Positions 1-7,486 of a stretch of 42,629 bases of DNA are shown piece by piece. The stretch lies in assembly GCF_001044425.1 (NCBI RefSeq), contig NZ_LFML01000125.1:1-42629 (forward strand), written 5' to 3'. Both the position numbers and the translations under genes were made by a program. Position 1 is the first letter of the stretch. Each line of letters opens with the position of its first letter. Origin of the DNA: Streptomyces roseus. GTDB taxonomy: Bacteria > Actinomycetota > Actinomycetes > Streptomycetales > Streptomycetaceae. A model generated the notes under the pieces. It worked only from the letters and a program-made list of their open reading frames with translations. It made no database searches and was not told the DNA's origin.

Positions 1-1745
1 ACGGCCGGTCCAGTGACCCGGGGCCGCCGGGTGGGCAGCGGGGCGGTGCGCCGTCCGGGCACGGTCCGCTCCAGGTGGGGAGGGGTCCGGTCGGCCGGTT
101 CCTTGCGTACGAAGGCCCGGCGCAGGGCGTGGTAGGGGGCCTGCGGGTCGAAGAAGGTCTCCCGCATCCGGGCCAGCTCGGCCTCCCGGTAGGCCGCGAG
201 CGGCCGGACGCTCTCGTCGGCGTCGCGGCAGGCCTTTTTGCCGGCGATCCGGGACAGGATGGCGGGCGAGTCCGCCACGCGGACGGCGAGCCGGGTCGTC
301 TCGTCCGCGAACTCCTGCGGGGCGCAGTCGATCGTACGGTCGACCAGCCCGAGTCGGCGGGCGGATTCGGCGCTGATGGGCAGGGCGTCGGCGGTGAGGC
401 GCTGCGCGACGCCGGTTCCGGTGCGGCGGGGCAGGGTGTAGGTCCAGTACTCGGATCCGTACAGGCCCATCAGCCGGTAGTGCGGGTTGAGGACGACGCC
501 GCCGCGGCACCAGACCTCGTCGGCGGCGAGGGCGAGCATGGCCCCGCCGGCGGCCGCGTTGCCGCCGAGGGCGGCCACGACGAACCGGTCGGTGGTGGTC
601 AGGACGGCCTCCACCAGGTCGTCCATGGCGTTGATGTTGGCCCAGGACTCCTCGGCCGGGTCGGCGGCCGCCTCGATGACGCCGAGGTGGATGCCGTTGG
701 AGAAGAAGTCGCGGCCGCCGCCGAGGACGAGGACGGAGACGGGCCGGGCGCAGGCCTCCCGGTAGGCGGCGAGCAGGCGCCGGCACTGCGTGGTGCTCAT
801 CGCGCCGCCGGGGAAGGAGAACGTGAGGAAGCCGGCCGCGCCCTGTTCCCGGTAGGTGATGTCGGACCAGGTGCGCGGGGCGTCCGCGCCGGTGTCGGCG
901 CGCGGCGGCGCGGGGAGCTCGGGGAGCGGCGGCAGCCGGTCGCCGAGGGCGAGGGTGGCGGGCAGTTTGACGGGGGCCGGCTCGCCGGGCAGGCGCCGGG
1001 CCCTGAGCTCGGGGATCCACACGGCTCCGTCGACGGTGGCCCGGCAGATCGCGCCCGCGCGGGTGGCGATCAGCTCCCCGGGCCGGCCGCGCAGCCGGTC
1101 CTCGGGGTGCCCGCCGTGCAGGAACCACTGGCCGCCGAGGAACTCGTCGAGTACGCCGGGCCGGGAGTCGGCGGCGCGCAGCGCCCGGACGACGCTCTGC
1201 GTGGAGTCCTTCGCCCAGTCGATGCGGCGCAGCTCCTGGCGCAGGTACGGCCGGGCGCGGCCGGAAGCCTGGCGTTCGGGGACGTACGTGCCGCGGGCGA
1301 AGCGCTCGACGGCGGTCAGGACGGCCGACAGGGCGGCGTCGGCGATCTCGCCGCGGTACGCGTCGCTCTTGCCGACGGGCGGCAGCGGGCAGTCCGCGGT
1401 GGCCCACACGTCGCCCGCGTCCATCTCCTCGCAGGCCTGGAGGACGGTGACGCCCCAGCGGGTCGCGTCCTCGGTGACGGCCCAGTCGAGCGAGGAGGGT
1501 CCGCGGTCACCGACGGGCCCTGGGTGGACGATCAGGCAGGTGTGGGCGGAGAAGACCTCCCGGGGAATGGGCGTCCTCAGCATCGGCGCGATCACCAGGT
1601 CCGGCCGGTGGCGGTCGACGGCTTCCACGAGGGATACCGCGGGCAGGGCGAGCTCCACCGCCACGCTGTGCCCCCGGTCCCTCAGCTCCGCGTGCACGCG
1701 CTGGGTGAGGCTGTTGAACGCGCTGGCGGCGAGAAGGATGTGCAC
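1..1745 (-). CDS. hypX: HypX/HoxX-type hydrogenase maturation protein (3' end outside window)
   Basis: The frame is open from a GTG at 1745 to the window edge, about 581 codons, close to full family length, so only the extreme C-terminus is missing. The GTG follows GGGAG by 5 nt. The N-terminal half is a formyltransferase-type domain with HPGPVGDRGPSSLDWA at about residues 74-89. The C-terminal half is enoyl-CoA hydratase-like, with FFSNGIHLGVIEA, GGNAAAGGAMLALAAD and LYGSEYWTYTLPRR. This fusion is the signature of HypX, which in studied members takes a formyl group from formyl-tetrahydrofolate and releases CO for the active site of [NiFe]-hydrogenase when oxygen is present. A hydrogenase or hyp operon would be expected to the left, but none is visible here. 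It is cytosolic, with no signal peptide. Confidence 0.9.
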   Translation of the reverse strand, partial: MHILLAASAFNSLTQRVHAELRDRGHSVAVELALPAVSLVEAVDRHRPDLVIAPMLRTPIPREVFSAHTCLIVHPGPVGDRGPSSLDWAVTEDATRWGVTVLQACEEMDAGDVWATADCPLPPVGKSDAYRGEIADAALSAVLTAVERFARGTYVPERQASGRARPYLRQELRRIDWAKDSTQSVVRALRAADSRPGVLDEFLGGQWFLHGGHPEDRLRGRPGELIATRAGAICRATVDGAVWIPELRARRLPGEPAPVKLPATLALGDRLPPLPELPAPPRADTGADAPRTWSDITYREQGAAGFLTFSFPGGAMSTTQCRRLLAAYREACARPVSVLVLGGGRDFFSNGIHLGVIEAAADPAEESWANINAMDDLVEAVLTTTDRFVVAALGGNAAAGGAMLALAADEVWCRGGVVLNPHYRLMGLYGSEYWTYTLPRRTGTGVAQRLTADALPISAESARRLGLVDRTIDCAPQEFADETTRLAVRVADSPAILSRIAGKKACRDADESVRPLAAYREAELARMRETFFDPQAPYHALRRAFVRKEPADRTPPHLERTVPGRRTAPLPTRRPRVTGPA

Positions 1746-1988
1746 GTGATCTCCCAAAGCGTCCGGACCCCGGCGAGCTGCGGCCGCGGCGGGTACGGCC
1801 GCTGGAGATCGTCGACCACGGGCGCCCCCAAGCCGGTGAGGCCTACGGGGGCGTCACCCGGAAGTGGCCACCCGGAGCCGCCACCTGGTGGAGGGACGGC
1901 GCCCGCTCCCCGCCGATCTTCAGCGGATATTGTTCATCCGCGCCGGCGAAGAGCCGCGGCGCCCGGATGCAGACGAGATGGAGCCCCG

Positions 1989-2345
1989 ATGGACGTGCAG
2001 CACTTCGAGCGGATCACCGCATTCATCGAGGCGCGGCTGACCCCGCTGTTCGACGAGTCCACGGGCAGCGAGCACGGTTTCGCGATGGACGACACCTCCC
2101 GGGCGCTGCGCGCCCTGCGCAACGCCGTGCTGGAGGCCTCGGCGGTCAAGGGGCTCATCGAGAAGCAGGCGGCGGCGGAGCCGGCGCTGCGCCGGGTCAT
2201 CGACCAGTCGGTGGAGCACCACTGGGACGTGCTGCGCGGCATCGCCCGCCAGTGGGAGGACCACGGCGACTTCCTGCGCGAGTTCAAGCGCCACGCTTGG
2301 GAGCTCGACGAGGTCTTGGCCGCTCCGGCTGCCGCGGAGGGCTGA
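1989..2345 (+). CDS. Small conserved protein, DUF6221-like
   Basis: 118 aa, starting at ATG 1989 with GGAG 5 nt upstream. The protein is mostly helical and charged. A central stretch beginning SRALRALRNAVLEAS is followed by IEKQAAAEPALRRVI and a C-terminal IARQWEDHGDFLREFKR. The layout of a leading helix, a histidine or residue-rich middle and a C-terminal 'W..H.DF..E' motif resembles the actinobacterial DUF6221 proteins, which have no known function; I made this link from memory of the pattern only. A much longer reading frame runs upstream in the same phase, but that part is the antisense shadow of the hydrogenase maturation gene. No membrane segment or signal peptide. Confidence 0.7.
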   Translation: MDVQHFERITAFIEARLTPLFDESTGSEHGFAMDDTSRALRALRNAVLEASAVKGLIEKQAAAEPALRRVIDQSVEHHWDVLRGIARQWEDHGDFLREFKRHAWELDEVLAAPAAAEG

Positions 2346-2521
2346 GCTTCGCGATGAGCCCCGCGCCGGGCCCCGCCGGGCCCGCCCCAGTCGGCACTGA
2401 GCCCGCCCCCAGCCGGCACTGAGCCGGCGCCGGGCCCGTGACACCGGTCGCTCCGGTACCGGACCACCGTCCCGGAGCGACAATGGGGGTGGACCCACTG
2501 CCGAGCCGGCAGGAGACGAAT

Positions 2522-3655
2522 ATGAACGGCTCGGTCCCCATCGGACGTGTCGTCGGAGTGCCGCTGCGCATGCACTGGAGCGTGCCGCTGCTCGTGGTGC
2601 TGTTCGCGTACGGGCTCGGCCGCCAGACCCTGCCCGTGTGGACTCCGGGGCGCTCGAACGCCGTGTACACCCTCGCCAGTGTCGCGGGAGCCCTGCTGTT
2701 GATGGGCAGCCTGCTCCTGCACGAGACGGCCCACGCCGCCACGGCCCGCCGGAGCAAGATCTCCGTGGAGGACGTCACGCTGTGGGCGCTGGGCGGACTG
2801 ACCAGGATGGGCCGGCCGCAGACGGCGCGGGCGGCCTTCGCGGTGGCGGTGAGCGGGCCGCTGACCAGCCTCGTCATCGGCGGCGCCGCCGTCGGGTCGG
2901 GGATCGGGGTGGACGCCTTGCTCGGCTGGGCGGTGCCGGCGGCGGTCCTGGTCTGGCTCGGCTGGGCGAACCTGTTCCTCGGCGTGTTCAACCTGCTGCC
3001 GGCCTCGCCGCTCGACGGCGGCCGGGTGCTCCAGGCCCTGCTGTGGTGGCGCACGGGCGACCGTGACCGGGCGGACCGGGCGGCTTCGCGCAGCGGGCAG
3101 GTCATGGGCGTGCTGCTGGCGGCGCTGGGCTGGGTCTCCTTCCTGCGCGGATCCTCGGGCGGGCTGTGGCTCGTCGCCATCGGCCTCTTCATCACGCTCG
3201 TCGCGGGCGCGGAGCGTCAGCGCGCCGTACTGCAGACGGGGCTGCGGGGCGTGCGCGTCGCGGATGCCATGTCCGGCCCGGTGGCGACCGGCGCGGACTG
3301 GCTGAGCGTGCGGCGGTTCATCGAGGAGGTGGCCGGGGTCTCGCGGCACTCCGTCCTGCCGCTGCTCGACTTCGACGGCCGCCCGAGCGGGGTGGTGCAC
3401 GTACGCGGGCTGGCCCGGATCCCGCGGGCGCGACGCGACGAGGTGCGCGTGCGGGAGGTGGCGACCCCGCTGGAGCGGTGCGCGGTGGCGGCCCCCGACG
3501 AGCTGCTGGGCGGCGCCCTGGACGCGCTGCGGCCCGGGACCGGATTGCCGCTCCTGGTGGTGGACGCCGACCGGCTGGTGGGGATCGTCACCGCGAAGGA
3601 CGTCACCCGGCTCATGGAGCGGCAGGCCCTGGGCGGGGGCCGGGAGCCCGGATGA
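2522..3655 (+). CDS. Site-2 protease family (M50) metalloprotease with CBS domains
   Basis: 377 aa. ATG 2522 is preceded by AGGAG at a 6-7 nt distance; an in-frame GTG or ATG further up would add a proline- and arginine-rich leader typical of non-coding DNA. Zinc motif HETAH at 67-71 lies in a membrane segment, and the second metal motif is NLLPASPLDGGRV at about 157-169 (Asp165). Several hydrophobic stretches fall between 20 and 230. Two CBS-like modules follow (about 240-375), the second ending LVGIVTAKDVTRLM. Members are intramembrane proteases, and CBS domains usually sense adenine nucleotides. The substrate is not known. The gene lies 37 bp upstream of a PP2C phosphatase in the same direction, so the two probably share a transcript. 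Confidence 0.93.
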   Translation: MNGSVPIGRVVGVPLRMHWSVPLLVVLFAYGLGRQTLPVWTPGRSNAVYTLASVAGALLLMGSLLLHETAHAATARRSKISVEDVTLWALGGLTRMGRPQTARAAFAVAVSGPLTSLVIGGAAVGSGIGVDALLGWAVPAAVLVWLGWANLFLGVFNLLPASPLDGGRVLQALLWWRTGDRDRADRAASRSGQVMGVLLAALGWVSFLRGSSGGLWLVAIGLFITLVAGAERQRAVLQTGLRGVRVADAMSGPVATGADWLSVRRFIEEVAGVSRHSVLPLLDFDGRPSGVVHVRGLARIPRARRDEVRVREVATPLERCAVAAPDELLGGALDALRPGTGLPLLVVDADRLVGIVTAKDVTRLMERQALGGGREPG

Positions 3656-3692
3656 GGCGGCCGCGGGTGCGCGGCGGGAGAATGGGGGTGCG

Positions 3693-4433
3693 ATGTCGTA
3701 CGTAGCCGTGAGCGCCCTGAGCCATGCCGGGCTGGTGCGCGACCACAACGAGGACAGCCTCGTCGTCGGGCCGTGGACCCTGTGCGCGGGCGTGACCCGC
3801 AATCCGCAGACCTTCGTGTTCCCGCTCGGTGCGCCCCTCGTCGTGGCGGTGGCCGACGGGATCGGCGGACAGCCGGCCGGCGAGGTGGCCAGTGCGCTGG
3901 TCGTACGGCAGCTGGCCGTGCTCGGGCCCTCCCTGGACGGCGAGGGGGCCGTCCGCGAGGCGCTGGCCCTGTGCAACCGCGCGGTGCATGCGGCCGGTGA
4001 CGGTGATCCGGACCTGGCCACGATGGGCACGACCGTGGCGGGTGCCGTCGTACTGGAGGACTCGCTGATCTCGTTCAACGTCGGCGACAGCCGGGTGCTC
4101 GACGCCACGGCGCAGGAGCTCCGCCAGGTCAGCGTGGACGACAATCCGCCGCTGGAGCCGGGGCAGCGGACCACCTCCGTGCTGACCCAGGCGCTGGGCG
4201 GCGCACGCCGGCACATCGGGATCAGCCCGCACGTCTCGACGCAGCCGATGGCCGCCGGAGCCCGCTATCTGGTCTGCTCGGACGGGCTGACCGACCCGGT
4301 GCCGCCCGAGGAGCTCGGCGAGCTGCTGCGGGTGCACGACGACGGCAGGGCGGCGTTCGAGCTGTGGCGGGCCGCCATCGAGGCCGGGGGCCCCGACAAC
4401 ATCACGCTCGCCCTGATCCGGGTCGGTGCCTGA
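3693..4433 (+). CDS. PP2C-family Ser/Thr protein phosphatase
   Basis: 246 aa, the usual size of a single-domain bacterial PP2C. Metal-binding motifs are in order: RDHNEDS (16-22), VADGIGGQPAGE (53-64), GTTVAGAVV, FNVGDSRVLDA, SDGLTDPV near the C-terminus and a final DNITLALIRV. The enzyme should remove phosphate from Ser/Thr residues of cytosolic proteins using two metal ions, opposing Hanks-type kinases. ATG 3693 is used because the earlier ATG at 3682 is in a frame that stops at once. It lies just downstream of the site-2 protease gene and converges on the LysR-type effector gene. Confidence 0.93.
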   Translation: MSYVAVSALSHAGLVRDHNEDSLVVGPWTLCAGVTRNPQTFVFPLGAPLVVAVADGIGGQPAGEVASALVVRQLAVLGPSLDGEGAVREALALCNRAVHAAGDGDPDLATMGTTVAGAVVLEDSLISFNVGDSRVLDATAQELRQVSVDDNPPLEPGQRTTSVLTQALGGARRHIGISPHVSTQPMAAGARYLVCSDGLTDPVPPEELGELLRVHDDGRAAFELWRAAIEAGGPDNITLALIRVGA

Positions 4434-4441
4434 AGGGCCGC

Positions 4442-4465
4442 GCGGACAGCCGTGCGGACAGCCGT
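4442..4465. repeat. 12-bp tandem repeat in a convergent intergenic gap
   Basis: GCGGACAGCCGT occurs twice back to back (4442-4453, 4454-4465), followed by a third GCGG, in the 36-bp gap between two convergent genes. No stem with a loop is obvious, so I do not call it a terminator. Confidence 0.6.
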
Positions 4466-4469
4466 GCGG

Positions 4470-5288
4470 CTACCGGCCGCGGCGGGGCCTGCCGCCCTTG
4501 GTGTTCTTGCCGCCCTTGGCTCCGCCGGAGCCGCCGCGCGGGTTCTTGCCGCCCGACTTCCCGGCCGCCGTCCCCCGTCCGCCGCCCGCCGCGTCGGGGC
4601 GCTTGCGCTGCTTGGGCTGCGGCGGGGTGGGGGCGCCGCGGCCGCGCGTGCTGTTGACGGTCCGGCCGCGCACGATCCCGATGAACTCCTCGACCAGGTC
4701 GGTGGGTTCGCCGTCGAGTTCGAGGAACGACAGGGCGACCCGGGACTGCGGGGCGTCCGTCACCGTCCGGTACGTAAGGTCCTTGCGGTGGTGCAGGCGG
4801 GCCAGGGACTGCGGTACGAGGAGGACGCCGATCCCGGCCGCCACCAGCTCGATCGCGTCCGCGGTGGTGGCGGGGCGCTCGAACGCGGGCTTACCGGGCA
4901 GGGTCTGCCAGTCCAGGGTGTCGTCCAGCGGGTGCAGCACGATCTCGTCGGCGAGGTCCTCGGTGGTGACCTCTTCCGCGGCCGCCACCAGGTGGTCCTT
5001 CGGCACCACGACCACGGTGGTCTCGGTGTAGAGCGGGATCGCGGCCAGGCCCGTACGGTCGATCGGCAGGCGTACGAAGGCGGCGTCGGCGTCACCGCCG
5101 CGCAGCGCGCCCGGGGCTTCGGCGGACGGCACCTGGAGGAGGGCCAGCGCCACGTCGGGCAGGCGCTCGTTCCAGATCCGCACCCACTTGCCGGGGGTCA
5201 CTCCGGGGACGTACGCGAGCCGGAACGAGGGAGCTGCCGTGGGAGATGCCGAGGGAGATGCCGAGGGAGATGCTTCCGAGCCTGTCAC
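4470..5288 (-). CDS. LysR-type substrate-binding domain protein lacking the HTH
   Basis: 272 aa from GTG 5288. Residues about 22-205 read as the effector-binding half of a LysR regulator (FRLAYVPGVTPGKWVRIW, VVVVPKDHLVAAAEEVT, VAAGIGVLLVPQSLARLH), but the N-terminal winged helix is absent. In its place is a Ser-Ala-Pro leader encoded by a 12-bp tandem repeat. The C-terminal 60 residues are a low-complexity, very basic Lys/Arg/Gly tail, which could bind nucleic acid. This is not a truncation by frameshift: the reading frame is clean and upstream DNA codes for a divergent gene only 58 bp away. A role as a ligand-binding partner of another regulator is inference. Confidence 0.85.
   Translation of the reverse strand: MTGSEASPSASPSASPTAAPSFRLAYVPGVTPGKWVRIWNERLPDVALALLQVPSAEAPGALRGGDADAAFVRLPIDRTGLAAIPLYTETTVVVVPKDHLVAAAEEVTTEDLADEIVLHPLDDTLDWQTLPGKPAFERPATTADAIELVAAGIGVLLVPQSLARLHHRKDLTYRTVTDAPQSRVALSFLELDGEPTDLVEEFIGIVRGRTVNSTRGRGAPTPPQPKQRKRPDAAGGGRGTAAGKSGGKNPRGGSGGAKGGKNTKGGRPRRGR
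5241..5275. repeat. 12-bp tandem repeat coding for an SASP leader
   Basis: GGGAGATGCCGA is repeated at 5241 and 5253 and partly at 5265, inside the first codons of the minus-strand LysR effector-domain gene. It encodes the SPSASPSASP part of the leader, and repeat slippage would keep the frame. Confidence 0.75.
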
Positions 5289-5346
5289 CCGCCCAGATTA
5301 CCGGGCGTGGTCAGAAGTAGCGCACACGCTCGATACCCTTGACCCC
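5289..5346. promoter_or_regulatory. Divergent promoter region, 58 bp
   Basis: The two start codons face away from each other with only 58 bp between them, so both promoters and any operator must overlap here or extend into coding DNA. No ribosome site precedes the ATG at 5347 closely, which leaves room for a leaderless message. Confidence 0.5.
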
Positions 5347-5748
5347 ATGACGTCGCACAAGACCACCCAGACCATGAAGCCCGCCACCGCGGCGAAGAAG
5401 CTGGGTGTGTACCTCGAAGCCACCCCCGCTGAGTTCCAGGAGGGTGTCGTGACCCGCAGCGAGCTGAACGCGCTGCAGGCCGAGCCGCCCCAGTGGCTGC
5501 AGGAACTGCGACGCAACGGCCCGCACCCCCGCCCCGTGGTCGCGTCCAAGCTGGGCGTCTCCATCGCAGGCCTCGCCCGCGGCGGGGTCACCGAGGCCCT
5601 CACCACGGAGCAGATCGACGCCCTGAAGCAGGAGAACCCGGAGTGGCTCCAGAAGGAGCGCACCACCCAGGCCGAGGTGCGCAAGGAAGCGGTCCGCATC
5701 AAGGAGAAGCAGGCCGAGCAGGCCGAGCGCCGGCAGTCCGGATCCTGA
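5347..5748 (+). CDS. DUF5997 family protein
   Basis: 133 aa from ATG 5347. The N-terminus MTSHKTTQTMKPATAAKKLG and the internal VYLEATPAEFQEGVV are what I recall for the actinobacterial DUF5997 family, whose function is not known. Two helix-turn-helix-like repeats are visible, each ending in a similar phrase (PPQWLQELRRNGPHPRPVVASKLGVS... and NPEWLQKER), and the C-terminus is a charged Lys/Glu/Gln helix. Cytosolic. It is divergent from the HTH-less LysR effector protein, and this neighbour pairing suggests a shared function. A short hairpin ends the transcript. Confidence 0.85.
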   Translation: MTSHKTTQTMKPATAAKKLGVYLEATPAEFQEGVVTRSELNALQAEPPQWLQELRRNGPHPRPVVASKLGVSIAGLARGGVTEALTTEQIDALKQENPEWLQKERTTQAEVRKEAVRIKEKQAEQAERRQSGS

Positions 5749-5762
5749 CCGGCGTGCGCGGC

Positions 5763-5783
5763 GGGGCGCCGGGTCGGCGCCCC
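5763..5783 (+). terminator. Hairpin after the DUF5997-type gene
   Basis: Perfect 8-bp stem GGGGCGCC (5763-5770) and GGCGCCCC (5776-5783) with a 5-nt loop, 15 bp after the stop codon. There is no U-tract, as is common in Streptomyces. Confidence 0.6.
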
Positions 5784-5875
5784 TGACGCCTGGAGTGCCC
5801 CGAAGCGCCCTGCCCGTCCGCATTTCTGCAAAGATCACCGGAATGCGGGCGGCGTGTCGCGGGCAGAGCTGCGTC

Positions 5876-6562
5876 GTGATCTCGCAACTCCTCGCCCCGT
5901 TCCGGCGCTCCCGCACCCTCGTCTTCTCCGCCGACTTCGACTCGACCTCCCGGTGGGTGGCCGGCCGGACCTCCGCCTTTCCCGACGGCGGCCCGGTCAA
6001 TCCGGGCGACAACAAGCTCGACCACCTGGTCGAGGACCCCGCCTACAGCCGCAGCGGGACCTTCCGCGCGACCCTGCGGCCCGACGGCTACTGGGACAGC
6101 GGCCTGCTGACCACCGAGGGCAGCGAAGAGGGCTTCATGCTGCGCGCGGAAGACGTCCTGGAGGCCCGGGTCAGACTGCCCGAGGCGCTCGGCGCGTGGC
6201 CCGCGATCTGGACCTGGCGGGACGGCGGCCAGGAGGTCGACGTCTTCGAGTACCACCCCGACAACCCGGACCTGCTGGAGCTCTCCAACCACGTCCGGGG
6301 CGGCGGCTCGCACTACTTCCACGACCCCGCCATCCGTCCCGGCGCCGTGGTGGACCTCAAGGTCAGGTTCGGTGCGAACTCGGTGGTCTGGTGGGTCAAC
6401 GGCACCCGCGCCTACGCCGATCACAGCGGGGTGGGCCGGCGCTGGCGGGCGTACCTCATCGTGAACCTCTCCGTGTGCGCGGGCCGTTACCACCCGGCGC
6501 CCGACCCGTCGGTCTCGGAGATGTCCTACGAGGTCCCGGAGCTGCGGGTGTACCGGAACTAG
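5876..6562 (+). CDS. GH16-like beta-glucanase fold protein
   Basis: 228 aa from GTG 5876; ATG 5843 would add 11 residues (MRAACRGQSCV) and neither has a convincing ribosome site. The fold is suggested by VFSADFD near the start, GDNKLDHLVEDP, WPAIWTW and above all the catalytic signature EVDVFE (Glu120, Asp122, Glu125), which fits the GH16 pattern ExDxxE with nucleophile and acid/base intact. The family cleaves beta-1,3/1,4 glucans or galactans, normally outside the cell. Here there is no signal peptide or carbohydrate-binding module, so the protein may stay inside or leave by another route. The substrate cannot be told from sequence. Confidence 0.75.
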   Translation: MISQLLAPFRRSRTLVFSADFDSTSRWVAGRTSAFPDGGPVNPGDNKLDHLVEDPAYSRSGTFRATLRPDGYWDSGLLTTEGSEEGFMLRAEDVLEARVRLPEALGAWPAIWTWRDGGQEVDVFEYHPDNPDLLELSNHVRGGGSHYFHDPAIRPGAVVDLKVRFGANSVVWWVNGTRAYADHSGVGRRWRAYLIVNLSVCAGRYHPAPDPSVSEMSYEVPELRVYRN

Positions 6563-6599
6563 GGGGTGTCCTTCGGACCACGGCGGGCCCGGGGCAGCC

Positions 6600-6890
6600 C
6601 CCGGTGACCCGGGCGTCGGTGATCACCCCCGCCGGAGACGGTCTACGTACCCTCGTACGCCTTCAGCGCGCCGTCCGTCCGGAGCGCGCGGATGGCGGCC
6701 CGGACCCCGGCGGGCGGCCAGCGCCTCCACCGAGTCGAGCGGGACGGCGGCCGTCGTGCCGTGGCCCGCCACCCCCTTCGCGTACGAGGTGTGGGCGATC
6801 TACTTGCCGCCGAGTTCCCAGGCGGCGGCGAAGTCCCGGTTCGCGAGGTCCCGGTAGTCCCCCTCCACCACCTCCCTCGGGTCCTGATCC
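6600..6890 (-). pseudogene. Decayed NTF2-like domain fragment
   Basis: On the minus strand, DPREVVEGDYRDLANRDFAAAW reads into a TAG at 6802-6800, continues in the same frame as IAHTSYAKGVAGHGTTAA, then shifts frame into VRAAIRALRTDGALKAYEG. It meets a second TAG at 6645-6643, and TVSGGVITDARVTG follows in a third phase. Joined, this is a plausible single NTF2-like domain of the kind found at the C-terminus of actinomycete lipoproteins and kinases. With two stops, at least two shifts and no start, it is a remnant. The family assignment is from pattern memory. Confidence 0.6.
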
Positions 6891-6898
6891 CGCCGCCC

Positions 6899-7312
6899 TC
6901 ACAGGCCTCGGACCGCCTCTTCGATCAGCTGCGCCAGGGACGCCGGCGCCGTGAGTCCCGCGGGTCGGAGCGGCCGAGTCCGTCGATCAGCCGGGACACC
7001 AGTTCCCGGATCTCCTCGCGCGAGCGCCGGCGTCCGTCGCCGACCTCCGTGGACCCGTTGCCGTGCACGGCCGCGCGTGCGTTCCTGCCGCTCGCCACGG
7101 CTGAGGAGACGACGATGGGCCCGTTCCCCTCGGCGTACTCGCCGATCTCGCGCAGCCGCACGGCGACGCCCGGTCGAAGTGGTCCGGACGCAGGCTCCGC
7201 ATCGGGGGCCCGTACGTGGTGGACAGCTCGAACGAGACACCGTCACCCAGGCGAGGAAGGAGCGGGCGGACGCGCGCTCCAGGTAGGCGGCCGCGCACAC
7301 ATACGCGGTCAC
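6899..7312 (-). pseudogene. Frameshifted small gene, about 139 codons if repaired
   Basis: GTG 7312 starts TAYVCAAAYLERASARSFLAW. The sense continues in another phase as DGVSFELSTTYGPPMRSLRP, then in the third as VAVRLREIGEYAEGNGPIVV and EEIRELVSRLIDGLG, and ends back in the first as PAGLTAPASLAQLIEEAVRGL with a stop at 6899. The three breaks (near 7246, 7170 and 6960) each need one added base, all at short G or C runs. Restoring three bases gives 417 nt, a whole number of codons. It is either a recent pseudogene or a gene hit by base-call losses. I do not recognise the family. Confidence 0.65.
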
Positions 7313-7438
7313 GTCTCGTCTGCCACCCCAGCGCGCCGCCGCGGTGCGGCGCGCGGCACCCGGACCCTTCATGGCCCCCGATTTCAAGCCATTGCGCCAT
7401 CGCTCGTGGACCTCGTGCCTTGCCAACCGTGGCCCCGG

Positions 7439-7462
7439 GCATTGCAATGCTGATGAAATTTC
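7439..7462. promoter_or_regulatory. Palindromes upstream of the SARP gene
   Basis: GCATTGCAATGC (7439-7450) is a perfect 12-bp palindrome and GAAATTTC (7455-7462) a perfect 8-bp one. They lie 25-48 bp upstream of the SARP start in an otherwise GC-rich setting, which fits an operator or promoter element. Confidence 0.45.
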
Positions 7463-7486
7463 GATGATGTGGTTGAGGGGATTCAA

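Noticed and set aside
75..2345. Very long plus-strand open frame
   Set aside because: Its first 1,670 bases are the antisense of the HypX-type gene, with glycine/arginine-rich text and no domain. Only the last 118 codons (from 1989) form a real gene.
1934..4216. Long minus-strand open frame opposite the site-2 protease
   Set aside because: The translation is proline/arginine-rich without motifs, while the plus strand has intact protease and phosphatase motifs. It is a shadow.
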